Positions 1 through 7,031 of a stretch of 37,225 bases of DNA are shown piece after piece. The stretch spans positions 1 through 37,225 of IMG/VR virus record IMGVR_UViG_3300049259_000181; one strand, given 5' to 3'. Origin of the DNA: a virus. Both the position numbers and the translations under genes were made by a program. The notes under the pieces are model-generated. The model did not search any database. It was given only the letters and a program-made list of their open reading frames with translations, and had not been told where the DNA came from. Positions within the stretch are counted from its first letter, which is position 1. The number at the start of each line of letters is the position of its first letter.

Positions 1-294
1 GACGACACCCTCGGCGGCGGTTCGATCGCGACCCTCGAACCGCCGCGTGAACCCACACCGGAATCGGGGTCGACTCCACCGTCTGGCCAGCGTAAATCGA
101 GGCCGAAGTGGCATCGGGAACCCGCCAAGCAGAACCGCACGATCGACGACCTGCGGGCCGACCTGCGATCGAGGCTGGAGCGTTCCCCCGAATCGATCGA
201 TCCGACGTCCGCAGAGTCGATCCGGAAGGCGCTGCGGTGCTCCCCGAAGAACGCCCGCCGGCTCCGCGACGAACACCGAGATGGGACTACCTGA
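1..294 (+). CDS. 3' end of an unknown gene upstream of the translocase (partial)
   Basis: Frame 1 is open from the first base to the TGA at 292-294, giving the last 97 residues of a protein whose start lies outside the window. The visible part is hydrophilic: a Pro/Ser/Arg-rich linker followed by a basic helical segment (from TIDDLRADL to KNARRLRDEHR) that could be a small helix-turn-helix. The stop overlaps the translocase start as TGATG, so the two are probably translationally coupled. In actinomycete integrative elements a DUF2637 membrane protein often sits directly before the FtsK/TraB gene, and this tail would fit such a protein, but the diagnostic membrane part is not visible. Function is not assigned. 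Confidence 0.7.
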   Translation, partial: DDTLGGGSIATLEPPREPTPESGSTPPSGQRKSRPKWHREPAKQNRTIDDLRADLRSRLERSPESIDPTSAESIRKALRCSPKNARRLRDEHRDGTT

Positions 295-2552
295 TGAGCA
301 CCGACCACGGCACCCAGCCCATCCCGGACCCGGGCGGCGACGGTGAGCTCGCCCGCGTCCACCGGCTGCCCGTCACCCCACCCGACGGCACCCCGGGGGG
401 CGGTGACGTGCTCGACGGCGAACTCGTGTCGGACGAAGAATACGAGCGGCTCACCAGCCAGCGCGGCCAGGCACTCGAGCGCTACGCGTACTACCGAACC
501 GAAGCGGTCGGTGTGTACCGCGGCGTCAAGTCGGTGGTGAGTCACGAGCGCACCCGAATGGTGATGCGGCACGCCCTGTGGTTCCCGGTCGCCGGCGCGA
601 AGGTCACGGTGCAGCGGTGGCGGGACGCGCACGGCAACGGCCGGCACGAACGGATGATGCGTGCCGCGGAGGCGGCCGGGAAGTTCGAGGAGGTCAAGGA
701 CTGGGAGACCAGGGACGCCGCGGCGAAGCAGGCACGTCACGAGCGGGTCATGGACTGGCTGGACCGGCCGATCGCGCTGATCAAGGCTGGTGCGCTGGGG
801 CTCGCCGCGCTGGCCGGGTTGCTGCTCGTGATCGGTGTGGTGCTCGCCGTGAAGCAGAGCGATGCGCACCTGGTGTTGCAGCCGGTCGGCTCGGTTTTCG
901 ACGCGGTGGCGTTCGCGTGGTGGGCCGTGACCGCGTACGGCCTGGCTGCGCTGCTCCTGGTTACCGCGGCCGTGTTGTTCTACCTGTGGCAGGTGGGCCG
1001 GTCCCAGGCTGAACCACCAGAGTGGCTCGCACCGCCGGAGGTGGTCAAGCGGCGCGCCGAGGTAGTCAACCTAACCCCGTCGATCGTGACGGTGGCGATG
1101 CGCGACCTCGGCATCAGGGTGCTGCGCGAAGCGATCAAAGCCGACCCCGACGGTGGGGCCCGCATGCTCGGCGCCATCACCCGCTACGGGCCGGGCTCCC
1201 AGGTCGAGATCACCCTCCCGCCGCAGGTCACCTGCAGCCAGATCATAAAGCTCCGCGAAACCCTCGCCGGGAACCTGGACCGCAAGGCCCACGAGGTGCA
1301 CATCGAAGTCAGCGCCGACAGTGAACGCGAGTTCGTGCTGTGGGTGGCGGACTCGGGTGCACTGGACCAGAAGCTGCCGCCGTCGCCGATGCTCGACCCC
1401 AACTACGGGGCGGTTGACATCTACCGGGACACCATGCCGTGGGGCGTGGACATCAAGGGCGAGCTCGTTTCGCTGAACCTGCTGCAGCAGCACCTCCTTC
1501 TCGCAGGTTTGAGCAAGCAGGGCAAGACCGCCGCCGCGCGAGCGTTGCTGCTGTGGCTCGTACTCGATCCCTCGGCACGGCTTCGCATCGCCGACCTGAA
1601 GGGCTTCGGCGACTGGTCGATGTTCGACGGGCTCGCCGAGCAGCTCATCGAAGGTGCCGGCGCGGAAAACTTCATCGCGGCCAGCGACATGCTCGAGTGG
1701 GGTGTCGCCGAGATGGGACGCCGCTACGAGCGATGGCTCGCGATGGGACATAAGGGCGATATCGGCCGGAAGGACTCGCTGCCGGGTTCTGGCTTCGAAC
1801 CGCTGTTCCTGGTGGTTGACGAGGTGCAGAAGCTGTTCGGCTGCTCGACCGAACACCCTGACGGTGGGGAGATCGGCGGGAACGGGAAGAAGGCGCGCGC
1901 GGCGCGCGCGGCGCAGGCCCTGCACGATCAAGCACGCGCGGTCAACATCCACTTCCTCGAGTTCGCGCAGAACCCCAACGACCGCAACCTGCCGGTGCTG
2001 GTCCGCGAAGGCGCGATGATCCGGGCAAGCCTGGCGGTCGGCACCGAATCGATCGCGAAGATGGCGCTGGGGGAGGCTCCAGTATCCACCGGTGCAGCGC
2101 CGCACGCACTGCGGCCAGGTCTGGACCGCGGCACGGTGGTGCTCGCGCCGGGTGAGTCGATGGACCTGCCGGGCGGCGCCACACACATCACGGTGCGGAC
2201 GTACTTTATCTCCACCGAGCAGGCGTGGGAGATCGCCGAGCGCGCCAAGGAGTTCCGGAAGGCCGCGGCGGACCAGATGCGCGCGAAGCGTGACTTCCTG
2301 CTCGACGTCATGTCGTGCCTGGGCACCGGCGACGAGGGCAAGGACGAGTGCAAGCACACCGATATGGCGGCGCGGCTGCGGAAGTTCGCGCCGACGTACG
2401 AGCCGTACAGGCGGCTCAACGGGCAGCAGGTGGTCGAGTGGCTGGAACGCGAAAGTGTGGAAGTGAAGGTGTTGCACGGCTACCCGATGGTCCGTTTACG
2501 CGCTGTGATGGCGGTGCTGGCGGAGCGGGAAGACGGCGAGGTTGAGCAGTGA
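294..2552 (+). CDS. FtsK/SpoIIIE-family (TraB-like) DNA translocase
   Basis: A membrane-anchored P-loop ATPase of 752 aa. In actinomycete plasmids and integrative elements this family (TraB) moves double-stranded DNA between hyphae. Residues 1-155 are a charged N-terminus. Two membrane segments follow at about 160-186 and 203-232. The motor domain carries Walker A GLSKQGKT (405-412) and Walker B LFLVVDE (D509, E510). The C-terminal region (about 650-752) is a small charged domain that may contact DNA. The ATG at 294 was chosen because it overlaps the upstream stop (TGATG); an in-frame ATG at 108 would run through the upstream gene. Architecture separates it from FtsK proper, which has four membrane helices and a long linker. 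Conjugative function is inferred from family and context. Confidence 0.88.
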   Translation: MSTDHGTQPIPDPGGDGELARVHRLPVTPPDGTPGGGDVLDGELVSDEEYERLTSQRGQALERYAYYRTEAVGVYRGVKSVVSHERTRMVMRHALWFPVAGAKVTVQRWRDAHGNGRHERMMRAAEAAGKFEEVKDWETRDAAAKQARHERVMDWLDRPIALIKAGALGLAALAGLLLVIGVVLAVKQSDAHLVLQPVGSVFDAVAFAWWAVTAYGLAALLLVTAAVLFYLWQVGRSQAEPPEWLAPPEVVKRRAEVVNLTPSIVTVAMRDLGIRVLREAIKADPDGGARMLGAITRYGPGSQVEITLPPQVTCSQIIKLRETLAGNLDRKAHEVHIEVSADSEREFVLWVADSGALDQKLPPSPMLDPNYGAVDIYRDTMPWGVDIKGELVSLNLLQQHLLLAGLSKQGKTAAARALLLWLVLDPSARLRIADLKGFGDWSMFDGLAEQLIEGAGAENFIAASDMLEWGVAEMGRRYERWLAMGHKGDIGRKDSLPGSGFEPLFLVVDEVQKLFGCSTEHPDGGEIGGNGKKARAARAAQALHDQARAVNIHFLEFAQNPNDRNLPVLVREGAMIRASLAVGTESIAKMALGEAPVSTGAAPHALRPGLDRGTVVLAPGESMDLPGGATHITVRTYFISTEQAWEIAERAKEFRKAAADQMRAKRDFLLDVMSCLGTGDEGKDECKHTDMAARLRKFAPTYEPYRRLNGQQVVEWLERESVEVKVLHGYPMVRLRAVMAVLAEREDGEVEQ

Positions 2553-2618
2553 TCACTTCCGCCGGGGTGGGTGATCGTAAACCCGCTGGTCAGCGGGGTG
2601 GTTGTGGATCGTCCACCC

Positions 2619-2732
2619 GCCCACCTCATCCACCCGGAGCCACATAACCGCAGGTCACAGTGGGTGGGCCTGGTCAGGTGGGCGGAAAGTGGATATCCAC
2701 CCCGATTTTGTCGATTCACCCAGGCGCCCACC
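2619..2732. repeat. GCCCACC repeat cluster, candidate clt/TraB recognition region
   Basis: The 268-nt spacer after the translocase gene contains four copies of the heptamer GCCCACC: 2619-2625 and 2726-2732 in one orientation, 2663-2669 and 2677-2683 in the other. Related CCACCC/GGGTGG elements lie nearby (2567-2573, 2612-2617, 2741-2748). No convincing gene occupies the spacer. Known TraB proteins bind short repeats in a non-coding clt site that may lie close to traB. The position and repeats fit such a site, but the heptamer itself is not a known TraB motif, so this is inference. Confidence 0.35.
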
Positions 2733-2785
2733 CGCGTTTTCACCCACCAGTTCGACTCCCGAACCGGCTCCCTACCCGACTCGAA

Positions 2786-2791
2786 TATAAC
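2786..2791 (+). promoter_or_regulatory. Possible -10 box for the lipoprotein gene
   Basis: TATAAC lies 30 nt before the lipoprotein ATG in an otherwise GC-rich spacer. No good -35 hexamer is seen 16-18 nt upstream. A weak promoter candidate only. Confidence 0.3.
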
Positions 2792-2820
2792 CGTACGTAA
2801 CCAATGGAAGGGATCAAGAA

Positions 2821-3090
2821 ATGAGACAGACGATCATCGCCCGGACCGCCGCCATCGCGGTCACCGCAGCCATCGCCGCGGCATGCACCCCCGGCGGGGC
2901 AGCCCAGACACCGGCCCCGCCCGCGCAGTCCCGGTGGCAGATCCCGCCCGGCCAGGCCGACTACGACCTGATCCCGCCGTCGACCTACACGTACACGTGC
3001 GGCCCGGGTGGGGTGCTGGTGTCCGTCGACCCGGCCGGCAATCCGGCCATTCGCCGGGCCGCCGAGTTCGCGTGCGAGGACCACGGCTGA
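2821..3090 (+). CDS. Small predicted lipoprotein
   Basis: An 89-aa exported protein. A basic N-terminus (MRQTIIAR) and a hydrophobic stretch end in the lipobox IAAAC, with the lipidated Cys at residue 22. The mature part is a Pro-rich linker followed by about 45 residues with two Cys (60 and 84) that could form a disulfide. The start has a GAAGGGA ribosome site 7-8 nt upstream. Its place just behind the translocase suggests a cell-surface role such as entry exclusion or mating support, but the family is not recognised. Confidence 0.7.
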   Translation: MRQTIIARTAAIAVTAAIAAACTPGGAAQTPAPPAQSRWQIPPGQADYDLIPPSTYTYTCGPGGVLVSVDPAGNPAIRRAAEFACEDHG

Positions 3091-3179
3091 ACAGCCTCAA
3101 TCCGGCCGACTGGCCAGACGCCAGGAAGGCCACCGATATGAGTGCCGCACCTATGGCGGCCTAGGAAACGGAGACACAA

Positions 3180-3368
3180 ATGGATGAAAAAGCGCTCAGG
3201 AAACTCGCGAAACAAATGCAGCACGAAGATGACCTCTACATGGCGGGGAAACTCAGCCACAGAAAGTACTGGCGGTGCGTGCACAAGCGCGACAAGTGGC
3301 TCCAATCCATGCCCCCGGAACAAGCCGCCGAAATCAACCGCCTGCTCGCCCACTACATGTGGGGCTGA
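3180..3368 (+). CDS. Small charged protein of unknown function
   Basis: A 62-aa protein rich in Lys, Arg, His and Met, probably all helical (begins MDEKALRKLAKQ). It has no membrane segment, Cys pair or known motif. A GGAG sequence 8 nt before the ATG supports the start. It lies between the lipoprotein and the first of two paralogous small genes in the same direction. Function unknown. Confidence 0.55.
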   Translation: MDEKALRKLAKQMQHEDDLYMAGKLSHRKYWRCVHKRDKWLQSMPPEQAAEINRLLAHYMWG

Positions 3369-3467
3369 ATTCCACCACTCGGCTTCCAGAACCGGGTGAG
3401 CGACTCGCCTCCCACCCGGTCCTGGGGCGCACATTCGGACCCACATCAAACGACTCGAGGAACCCCA

Positions 3468-3689
3468 ATGGCCATTTTCGTCACACCCGAGATCCCCTTC
3501 AAAGCCTTCGATGACTACAACCCGGGTCACGGGCTAGACAGCTTCGCCGAGACCGTTGCCGACCTGCGCACCACCTACCATGCCACGGCGGTCCGCCGCA
3601 TCCAGACTCCGCGCGGATTCCACTTCCAGGTGGTCGGTCCACGTCGACACATTCGCAAGTTGGCTCGCCTGTACGACGTGGACATCTGA
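3468..3689 (+). CDS. Small protein, paralog A of a two-member family
   Basis: A 73-aa protein that aligns over its length with the product of 4994-5224. Both begin MAxFxTPxIPFxxFDD and share LR-x2-Y-x-AT-x-VR-x-I-x-T-x-RG-x2-F and a C-terminal LA-x-LY. The ATG at 3468 follows GAGGAA by 7 nt; an upstream in-frame start at 3396 lacks a ribosome site and adds residues absent from the paralog. The shared pattern looks like a compact alpha/beta domain. Function unknown; the duplication supports both genes being real. Confidence 0.72.
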   Translation: MAIFVTPEIPFKAFDDYNPGHGLDSFAETVADLRTTYHATAVRRIQTPRGFHFQVVGPRRHIRKLARLYDVDI

Positions 3690-3743
3690 TCTCCTGGACG
3701 AAACGCATTCGGGTGTCTAGGACCGGAAGCTACCGCGGCTTTG

Positions 3744-3760
3744 GCCCGCGGCGCGCGGGC
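3744..3760. terminator. GC-rich hairpin between convergent genes
   Basis: A 7-bp perfect stem (GCCCGCG, 3-nt loop, CGCGGGC) sits between the end of paralog A and the end of the leftward endonuclease gene. There is no T-run, so a bidirectional terminator is plausible but not proven. Confidence 0.4.
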
Positions 3761-3810
3761 GGGAGCCCGGCGTCGGCGGCTTTGCGGGCGCGTAGCTGAT
3801 GCTCGGGCGG

Positions 3811-4401
3811 CTAGAGCGGCTTGGGTGCGTACTGGGCTGGAGGGAGCGCACCGTTGATTAGCGATCGGTACCTGGTCAGTTGGTACTCGACCCATGGGGT
3901 CGACTTGTCCAGCACTCGGGCGATGTCACCTTGGCGGAGGCCGGTGCGTTGAGCGTTTCCAATGATGTGGAGCAGTTCGTAGTAGGCGGTTCTGTCTCGC
4001 CAGGTGACGGTGTGGAAACGCTCGTAGTTCGTCGTCAGGTTGTTGATCGACGCGAGACGTCCGCTGATGTGTTGGCCCCGCCTCGTCTTGAGCTCTCGGT
4101 CGGCGTGGAACGGGTTCGCCAGGTAGTCGCCGACGGCATGGTCATCCGGCTGCTGATACGCGATACGGGTGGTGTTGCACGCCAGGCACAACAGTCCACG
4201 CACGGCCCAGTTTCCGAGCCGGTGGTCGATGTGCAGGAATCCCAAGGTGCTCGGGACGACCGCGCACAGTTCACATCGTCCGTGCGCTCGTCGCCAGAGG
4301 CGGTCGTACTCGTCGCAGGTCAGGTCGTAGAACGCATGCGTCTTGCAGAGCGGGGCGGGCCTGCCGTGTCTCATTCGCTCTCTCCGACGAGGTGCACTCA
4401 T
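3811..4401 (-). CDS. Endonuclease VII-like HNH (His-Me finger) nuclease
   Basis: A 196-aa protein with the recombination endonuclease VII pattern. An N-terminal helix with the FYDLTCDEYDRLW element precedes C43-x2-C46, then HIDH (57-60), then RGLLC-x2-CN with C72, C75 and N76. The four Cys would bind zinc and HIDH/N76 form the metal nuclease site. Phage T4 endonuclease VII resolves branched DNA; many actinobacterial mobile-element homologues act as nicking nucleases. Residues about 150-190 could form a helix-turn-helix. The ATG at 4401 overlaps the stop of the preceding HTH gene (ATGA). The two genes form a leftward unit opposed to all neighbours, suggesting separate acquisition. Confidence 0.82.
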   Translation of the reverse strand: MSAPRRRERMRHGRPAPLCKTHAFYDLTCDEYDRLWRRAHGRCELCAVVPSTLGFLHIDHRLGNWAVRGLLCLACNTTRIAYQQPDDHAVGDYLANPFHADRELKTRRGQHISGRLASINNLTTNYERFHTVTWRDRTAYYELLHIIGNAQRTGLRQGDIARVLDKSTPWVEYQLTRYRSLINGALPPAQYAPKPL

Positions 4402-4637
4402 GCTTCCCCCTGCTGTTTGGGCTGTTGTTTCTTCCGTCCTTGTTTCGCGGGCGGTAGGCCCGCTTCCCGCCGTATCCGGCGGATGGTCTCCCGCGTGTAC
4501 CCCGTGATCTCGGCTACCTCGATCGGACCGACTCCCTCTTGGAGGGCCTCCGCGATCGCTTCGTGGTAGTTGGCAGGCGCCTCGTCGTGGACTCGCTTCG
4601 CGGCCCGGAGCTTGTCGCGTGGATCTTCGTCCGCCAT
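4398..4637 (-). CDS. Small helix-turn-helix protein
   Basis: A 79-aa basic protein. A resolvase/Hin-type helix-turn-helix is clear at about residues 25-60 (ALQEGVGPIEVAEITGYTRE, then TIRRIRREAGLPP), followed by a Lys/Gln-rich tail. The ATG at 4637 has CATACT 7 nt upstream but no ribosome site, so transcription could begin close to the start codon. An in-frame start at 4700 would add 21 residues and run into the divergent promoter region. Its stop overlaps the endonuclease start, so it may regulate or target that nuclease. Confidence 0.65.
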   Translation of the reverse strand: MADEDPRDKLRAAKRVHDEAPANYHEAIAEALQEGVGPIEVAEITGYTRETIRRIRREAGLPPAKQGRKKQQPKQQGEA

Positions 4638-4683
4638 GCCGCGAGTATGCCACACCCGCTCGGCATTTCTTTCACCAACCCTC

Positions 4684-4713
4684 TTGAAAAGACTACCCAA
4701 GTAGGCATATCCT
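4684..4713 (+). promoter_or_regulatory. Candidate sigma70-type promoter for the 4756 operon
   Basis: TTGAAA (4684-4689) and TATCCT (4708-4713) are separated by 18 nt. A start near 4720 would give a leader of about 35 nt before the ATG at 4756. The near-palindrome CTACCCAAGTAG (4693-4704) lies in the spacer and could be an operator for the divergent HTH protein. Confidence 0.5.
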
Positions 4714-4755
4714 GGTGTGGCATTTCAAACCACCGTCCGAACAGGGGGCTACGAC

Positions 4756-4977
4756 ATGACCGCCGCGTTCGCCCCCAGGATCAAGACCACCGTGTACCTC
4801 GGCTACGCGCACCTAAAGCGGCTCGCCGCAGCGCACCACCGAGGTTGGGAGCCGGACCCGACCAACGAACTCGACGTGGACGCCTGCACAGACCTGATCG
4901 AGTGGGGCTTCCTCACCAAGAAATACAACGTGACCGCAGCGGGCCGGAAACTGCTCGCCGCACTCACCCGGAGCTAA
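4756..4977 (+). CDS. Small winged-helix-like protein
   Basis: A 73-aa protein. The C-terminal half (CTDLIEWGFLTKKYNVTAAG then RKLLAAL) has the helix-wing pattern of MarR/PadR-like small DNA-binding domains, where a 'GFL..x-V/L-T-x-xG' strand forms the wing. The ATG at 4756 has GGGGG upstream and lies 43 nt after the candidate -10 box; an earlier in-frame start at 4717 would leave almost no leader. First gene of a rightward run. DNA binding is a weak inference. Confidence 0.6.
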   Translation: MTAAFAPRIKTTVYLGYAHLKRLAAAHHRGWEPDPTNELDVDACTDLIEWGFLTKKYNVTAAGRKLLAALTRS

Positions 4978-4993
4978 TGGAGGAAACGAATCG

Positions 4994-5224
4994 ATGGCCA
5001 GTTTCACCACCCCAGTGATTCCCTTCAACGATTTCGACGACTGGAAGCCCCCGCCGCTTCCGCGTTGGCAGCACATGAACACCGTCCAGCTGACCATCAG
5101 CCATCTTCGCCAGGAGTACGGGGCCACCAAGGTCCGTGTCATCACCACCCGGCGCGGCATCCGGTTCAAGTGCAAGGGCTCCCGCGCGGACATGGGTCGG
5201 CTGGCTGCTCTTTACGGCCACTAA
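4994..5224 (+). CDS. Small protein, paralog B of a two-member family
   Basis: A 76-aa homologue of the 3468-3689 product, with the same MAxFxTPxIPFxxFDD start and the same spacing of the conserved LR, VR-x-I, RG and LA-x-LY positions. A strong GGAGGAAA ribosome site precedes the ATG. The endonuclease VII/HTH pair lies between the two paralogs, so that leftward pair may have inserted into a tandem duplication. Function unknown. Confidence 0.75.
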   Translation: MASFTTPVIPFNDFDDWKPPPLPRWQHMNTVQLTISHLRQEYGATKVRVITTRRGIRFKCKGSRADMGRLAALYGH

Positions 5225-5261
5225 GCCATTCCAGACATCGCGCCGCGAAAGGAGCTGGATC

Positions 5262-5474
5262 ATGTTCAAAGTATTCAAGAGGTACACGCTCGAAGACCTC
5301 GCCGAACGGATTGCGATCAACAGTCCCGGTGCCGACGAAGAGGCCGTCGCGCTGTACCTGGCGATGGGCGCGAAAGCGCTGCACATGTCCACCAACATCC
5401 ACGCGACGTTCAGCCGGAAAAAGGCGCTTCGGTTGGAGGAATGGCTGAGCGTCAACGCTGGCAAGCTCGACTGA
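5262..5474 (+). CDS. Small soluble protein of unknown function
   Basis: A 70-aa, probably helical protein (MFKVFKRYTLEDLAERIAIN at the start). It has no Cys, membrane segment or known motif. The ATG is preceded by AAAGGAGCT, a very good ribosome site. It is cotranscribed with paralog B, 37 nt downstream of its stop. Confidence 0.65.
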   Translation: MFKVFKRYTLEDLAERIAINSPGADEEAVALYLAMGAKALHMSTNIHATFSRKKALRLEEWLSVNAGKLD

Positions 5475-5516
5475 CAGCGACGGGCATTTCCTCGCGGAAC
5501 ACGAACGACGTTCACG

Positions 5517-5636
5517 ATGACCACCCTCGACCACAACATCGTTCCCACACCCGGCCCGGGGTTTTCCCTGATGGCCGGTGCGCTGGGCACAGCGTGCGGT
5601 GCTCGCGCCGCTGGCCCGAATCACGAGAAGAGGTGA
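5517..5636 (+). pseudogene. Truncated duplicate of the 5961-6356 gene
   Basis: A 39-codon ORF (ATG 5517, TGA 5634-5636). Its middle, PGFSLMAGALGTAC, matches PGFSLVVGALATAC near the start of the 5961 product, and the DNA is also very similar there (GGGGTTTTC followed by the same codon pattern). Downstream of this motif the similarity ends and a stop follows about 13 codons later. It is best read as a leftover of a duplication. No clear ribosome site is present. It could still be translated as a short peptide. Confidence 0.5.
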
Positions 5637-5640
5637 ACCG

Positions 5641-5853
5641 ATGAACCGTCGGCTGATGTGTGACTACGACACCGGCTCCATGGTCAGCTGCGATCGGGCC
5701 TGTAACCGCCCGGCCACCCATGTTGTGTGCTACCGCAACGGGAGCTATGGCCCGTTCAGCACGCCGGTGTGCCGCCGGCACCGGCTTGCGATGCAGGGCC
5801 GTGTCGATGCCGGCCACATCGAGACCCGCGCGTTGCGGCGGTGCACCGGATGA
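5641..5853 (+). CDS. Small Cys-rich putative zinc-binding protein
   Basis: A 70-aa protein. Cys at 7, 17, 21, 30 and 44 and His at 27 and 47 suggest a small zinc knuckle (C-x3-C, then C, then CRRH). The pattern resembles short zinc-ribbon proteins common in actinobacterial phages and mobile elements. The ATG follows AGAAGAGGTG by 5 nt. The stop overlaps an ATG at 5850 (ATGA) in the frame of the next gene. Confidence 0.62.
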   Translation: MNRRLMCDYDTGSMVSCDRACNRPATHVVCYRNGSYGPFSTPVCRRHRLAMQGRVDAGHIETRALRRCTG

Positions 5854-5960
5854 CTCGATATCTGATCGCGGACCCCGGCGGGGCGGCCCATCCCGCCAAG
5901 AACGCGCCTGCCGCGCCGGGTTTCCCCAACCACCCGGATGACTGTTCGGAGAGGACACCG

Positions 5961-6356
5961 ATGATAGTCAGCGCCCCGGTGCCGGGGTTTTCGCTGGTGG
6001 TGGGCGCGCTGGCCACCGCGTGCGATGCCTACGACGCCGCGCTCACCGATGATGACGCCACGACGTGCACGTCGATGGCGATGCAGGCCGCCTTACAGGC
6101 TGCGCTGCCGCAGTTGCTGAACAACCGAGTCGTCTACGACCCGCACCGGATGGACCGTCTGGTCGCACAGCTCGCCGCCCGCGAGGTGGCCGCACGGCTG
6201 CGGGAACGCGCCGCGTGGCACCGCCAGCAGGCGGATCACGACACCGCCGGCGGGTTCCCGCACAGCGAGCCGCTGGCCGGCTGGCACCGCGGCGAAGCTG
6301 AGGCGCTCGAGCAGATCGCCGAGCGGGAACTGGTGAACGCCGGAATCCGCTCCTGA
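5961..6356 (+). CDS. Unknown helical protein; parent of the 5517 duplicate
   Basis: A 131-aa protein. An N-terminal motif PGFSLVVGALATACDAYDAAL is followed by Ala/Arg-rich helices (about 60-131) that could form a coiled coil. GGAGAGGAC lies 4-6 nt before the ATG at 5961. The in-frame ATG at 5850, which overlaps the upstream stop, would add 37 residues of low-complexity Pro/Ala sequence; the ribosome site and the position of the duplicated motif favour 5961. Family not recognised. Confidence 0.62.
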   Translation: MIVSAPVPGFSLVVGALATACDAYDAALTDDDATTCTSMAMQAALQAALPQLLNNRVVYDPHRMDRLVAQLAAREVAARLRERAAWHRQQADHDTAGGFPHSEPLAGWHRGEAEALEQIAERELVNAGIRS

Positions 6357-6396
6357 CACATCACTGACGAATCGACGACATGAGGAGGTGTCGGCC

Positions 6397-6654
6397 ATGG
6401 ACTGGCGACACAAGGCGGCGTGCAGGGGAGAGGACCCCGAGCTGTTCTTCCCGGCCGGCACGGACGGGCCTGCCGTCGAGCAGATCGCTGAGGCGAAGGC
6501 GGTGTGTCGCCGGTGCACGGTCGCCTCGGACTGCCTGGCGTGGGCGCTCGCGTCCGGGCAGAACGACGGGGTGTGGGGCGGCTTGTCGGAGACCGAGCGG
6601 CGCGCCTTGAAGTGGCGCGAGGGAGCTGCCATCGGTCAGCGCAGCAACGCGTGA
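6397..6654 (+). CDS. WhiB-like Fe-S transcription regulator
   Basis: An 85-aa Wbl protein. Four Cys in the family spacing (C9, C37-x2-C40-x5-C46) would hold a 4Fe-4S cluster, and the G[VI]WGG turn is at 58-62 (GVWGG), followed by a basic helix that contacts DNA or sigma factor. Wbl proteins bind the principal sigma factor region 4 and act in development, redox response or, in phages such as TM4, in superinfection exclusion and host septation. The ATG at 6397 has GAGGAGG 8 nt upstream; a GTG at 6388 overlaps that ribosome site. On a mobile element it probably tunes host or element transcription. Confidence 0.93.
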   Translation: MDWRHKAACRGEDPELFFPAGTDGPAVEQIAEAKAVCRRCTVASDCLAWALASGQNDGVWGGLSETERRALKWREGAAIGQRSNA

Positions 6655-6690
6655 CACGAAAACGAGACCGGAAGGGATAGGGAGACAGCG

Positions 6691-6876
6691 ATGGGTAGGA
6701 AGACGAGGCGCTGGGACGGCGAGCGGGAGTCCGCAGCGGACACGCGGTTCTTCAACTTGCGGGAGGCCGGCTACGAGGGGCCGATCGACGAGAACGGCTT
6801 TCCGGTCACGAAGGGCCGTCACGCCAAGATCCTTCGCCGGCTCGCGAAGCGGCGCAATCGGAAGGTCGGCTGGTAG
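6691..6876 (+). CDS. Small basic protein of unknown function
   Basis: A 61-aa protein with basic ends (MGRKTRRWDGER and KILRRLAKRRNRKVGW) around an acidic middle. It may bind nucleic acid. GGGAG lies 8 nt upstream of the ATG. It heads a tightly packed run: the next GTG is 3 nt after its stop. Confidence 0.6.
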   Translation: MGRKTRRWDGERESAADTRFFNLREAGYEGPIDENGFPVTKGRHAKILRRLAKRRNRKVGW

Positions 6877-6879
6877 GTC

Positions 6880-6972
6880 GTGGCGACAACGAGCGGGCAG
6901 GTCAAGCAGCGCGGTGCCGTGGATGCCGCGCTGTCCGACCTGCCCGCGTGGGCGGAGACGGAGGTGGCGTGA
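6880..6972 (+). CDS. Very small ORF (30 aa) in the WhiB-HIT operon
   Basis: GTG at 6880 opens a 30-codon frame (begins VATTSGQVKQ, ends WAETEVA) whose TGA overlaps the next ATG as TGATG. There are no motifs. The arrangement suggests a coupled cistron or one needed mainly to carry ribosomes to the next start. Confidence 0.4.
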   Translation: MATTSGQVKQRGAVDAALSDLPAWAETEVA

Positions 6973-7031
6973 TGACCGAGCTGAGGATCGCGAACGATCT
7001 CGCTGAGGTGTTCTTCCTGGGGCGTCAATGA
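6972..7031 (+). CDS. Very small ORF (19 aa) coupled to the HIT gene
   Basis: ATG at 6972 overlaps the preceding stop, and its own TGA (7029-7031) overlaps the HIT protein start as ATGA. It encodes MTELRIANDLAEVFFLGRQ. GGAGACGGAGGTG upstream gives it a good ribosome site, so it may drive HIT translation by coupling. Confidence 0.45.
   Translation: MTELRIANDLAEVFFLGRQ

Noticed and set aside
1071-2477. 468-codon leftward open frame
   Set aside because: Antisense to the translocase motor domain; composition typical of a high-GC shadow frame.
2571-3164. 197-codon rightward frame across the spacer and lipoprotein gene
   Set aside because: It overlaps the lipoprotein gene in another frame, has no ribosome site, and the second half is an Arg/His-rich shadow.
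3138-3164. 8-codon ORF MSAAPMAA with AGGAAGG upstream
   Set aside because: Too short to support; the ribosome-site match may be chance.
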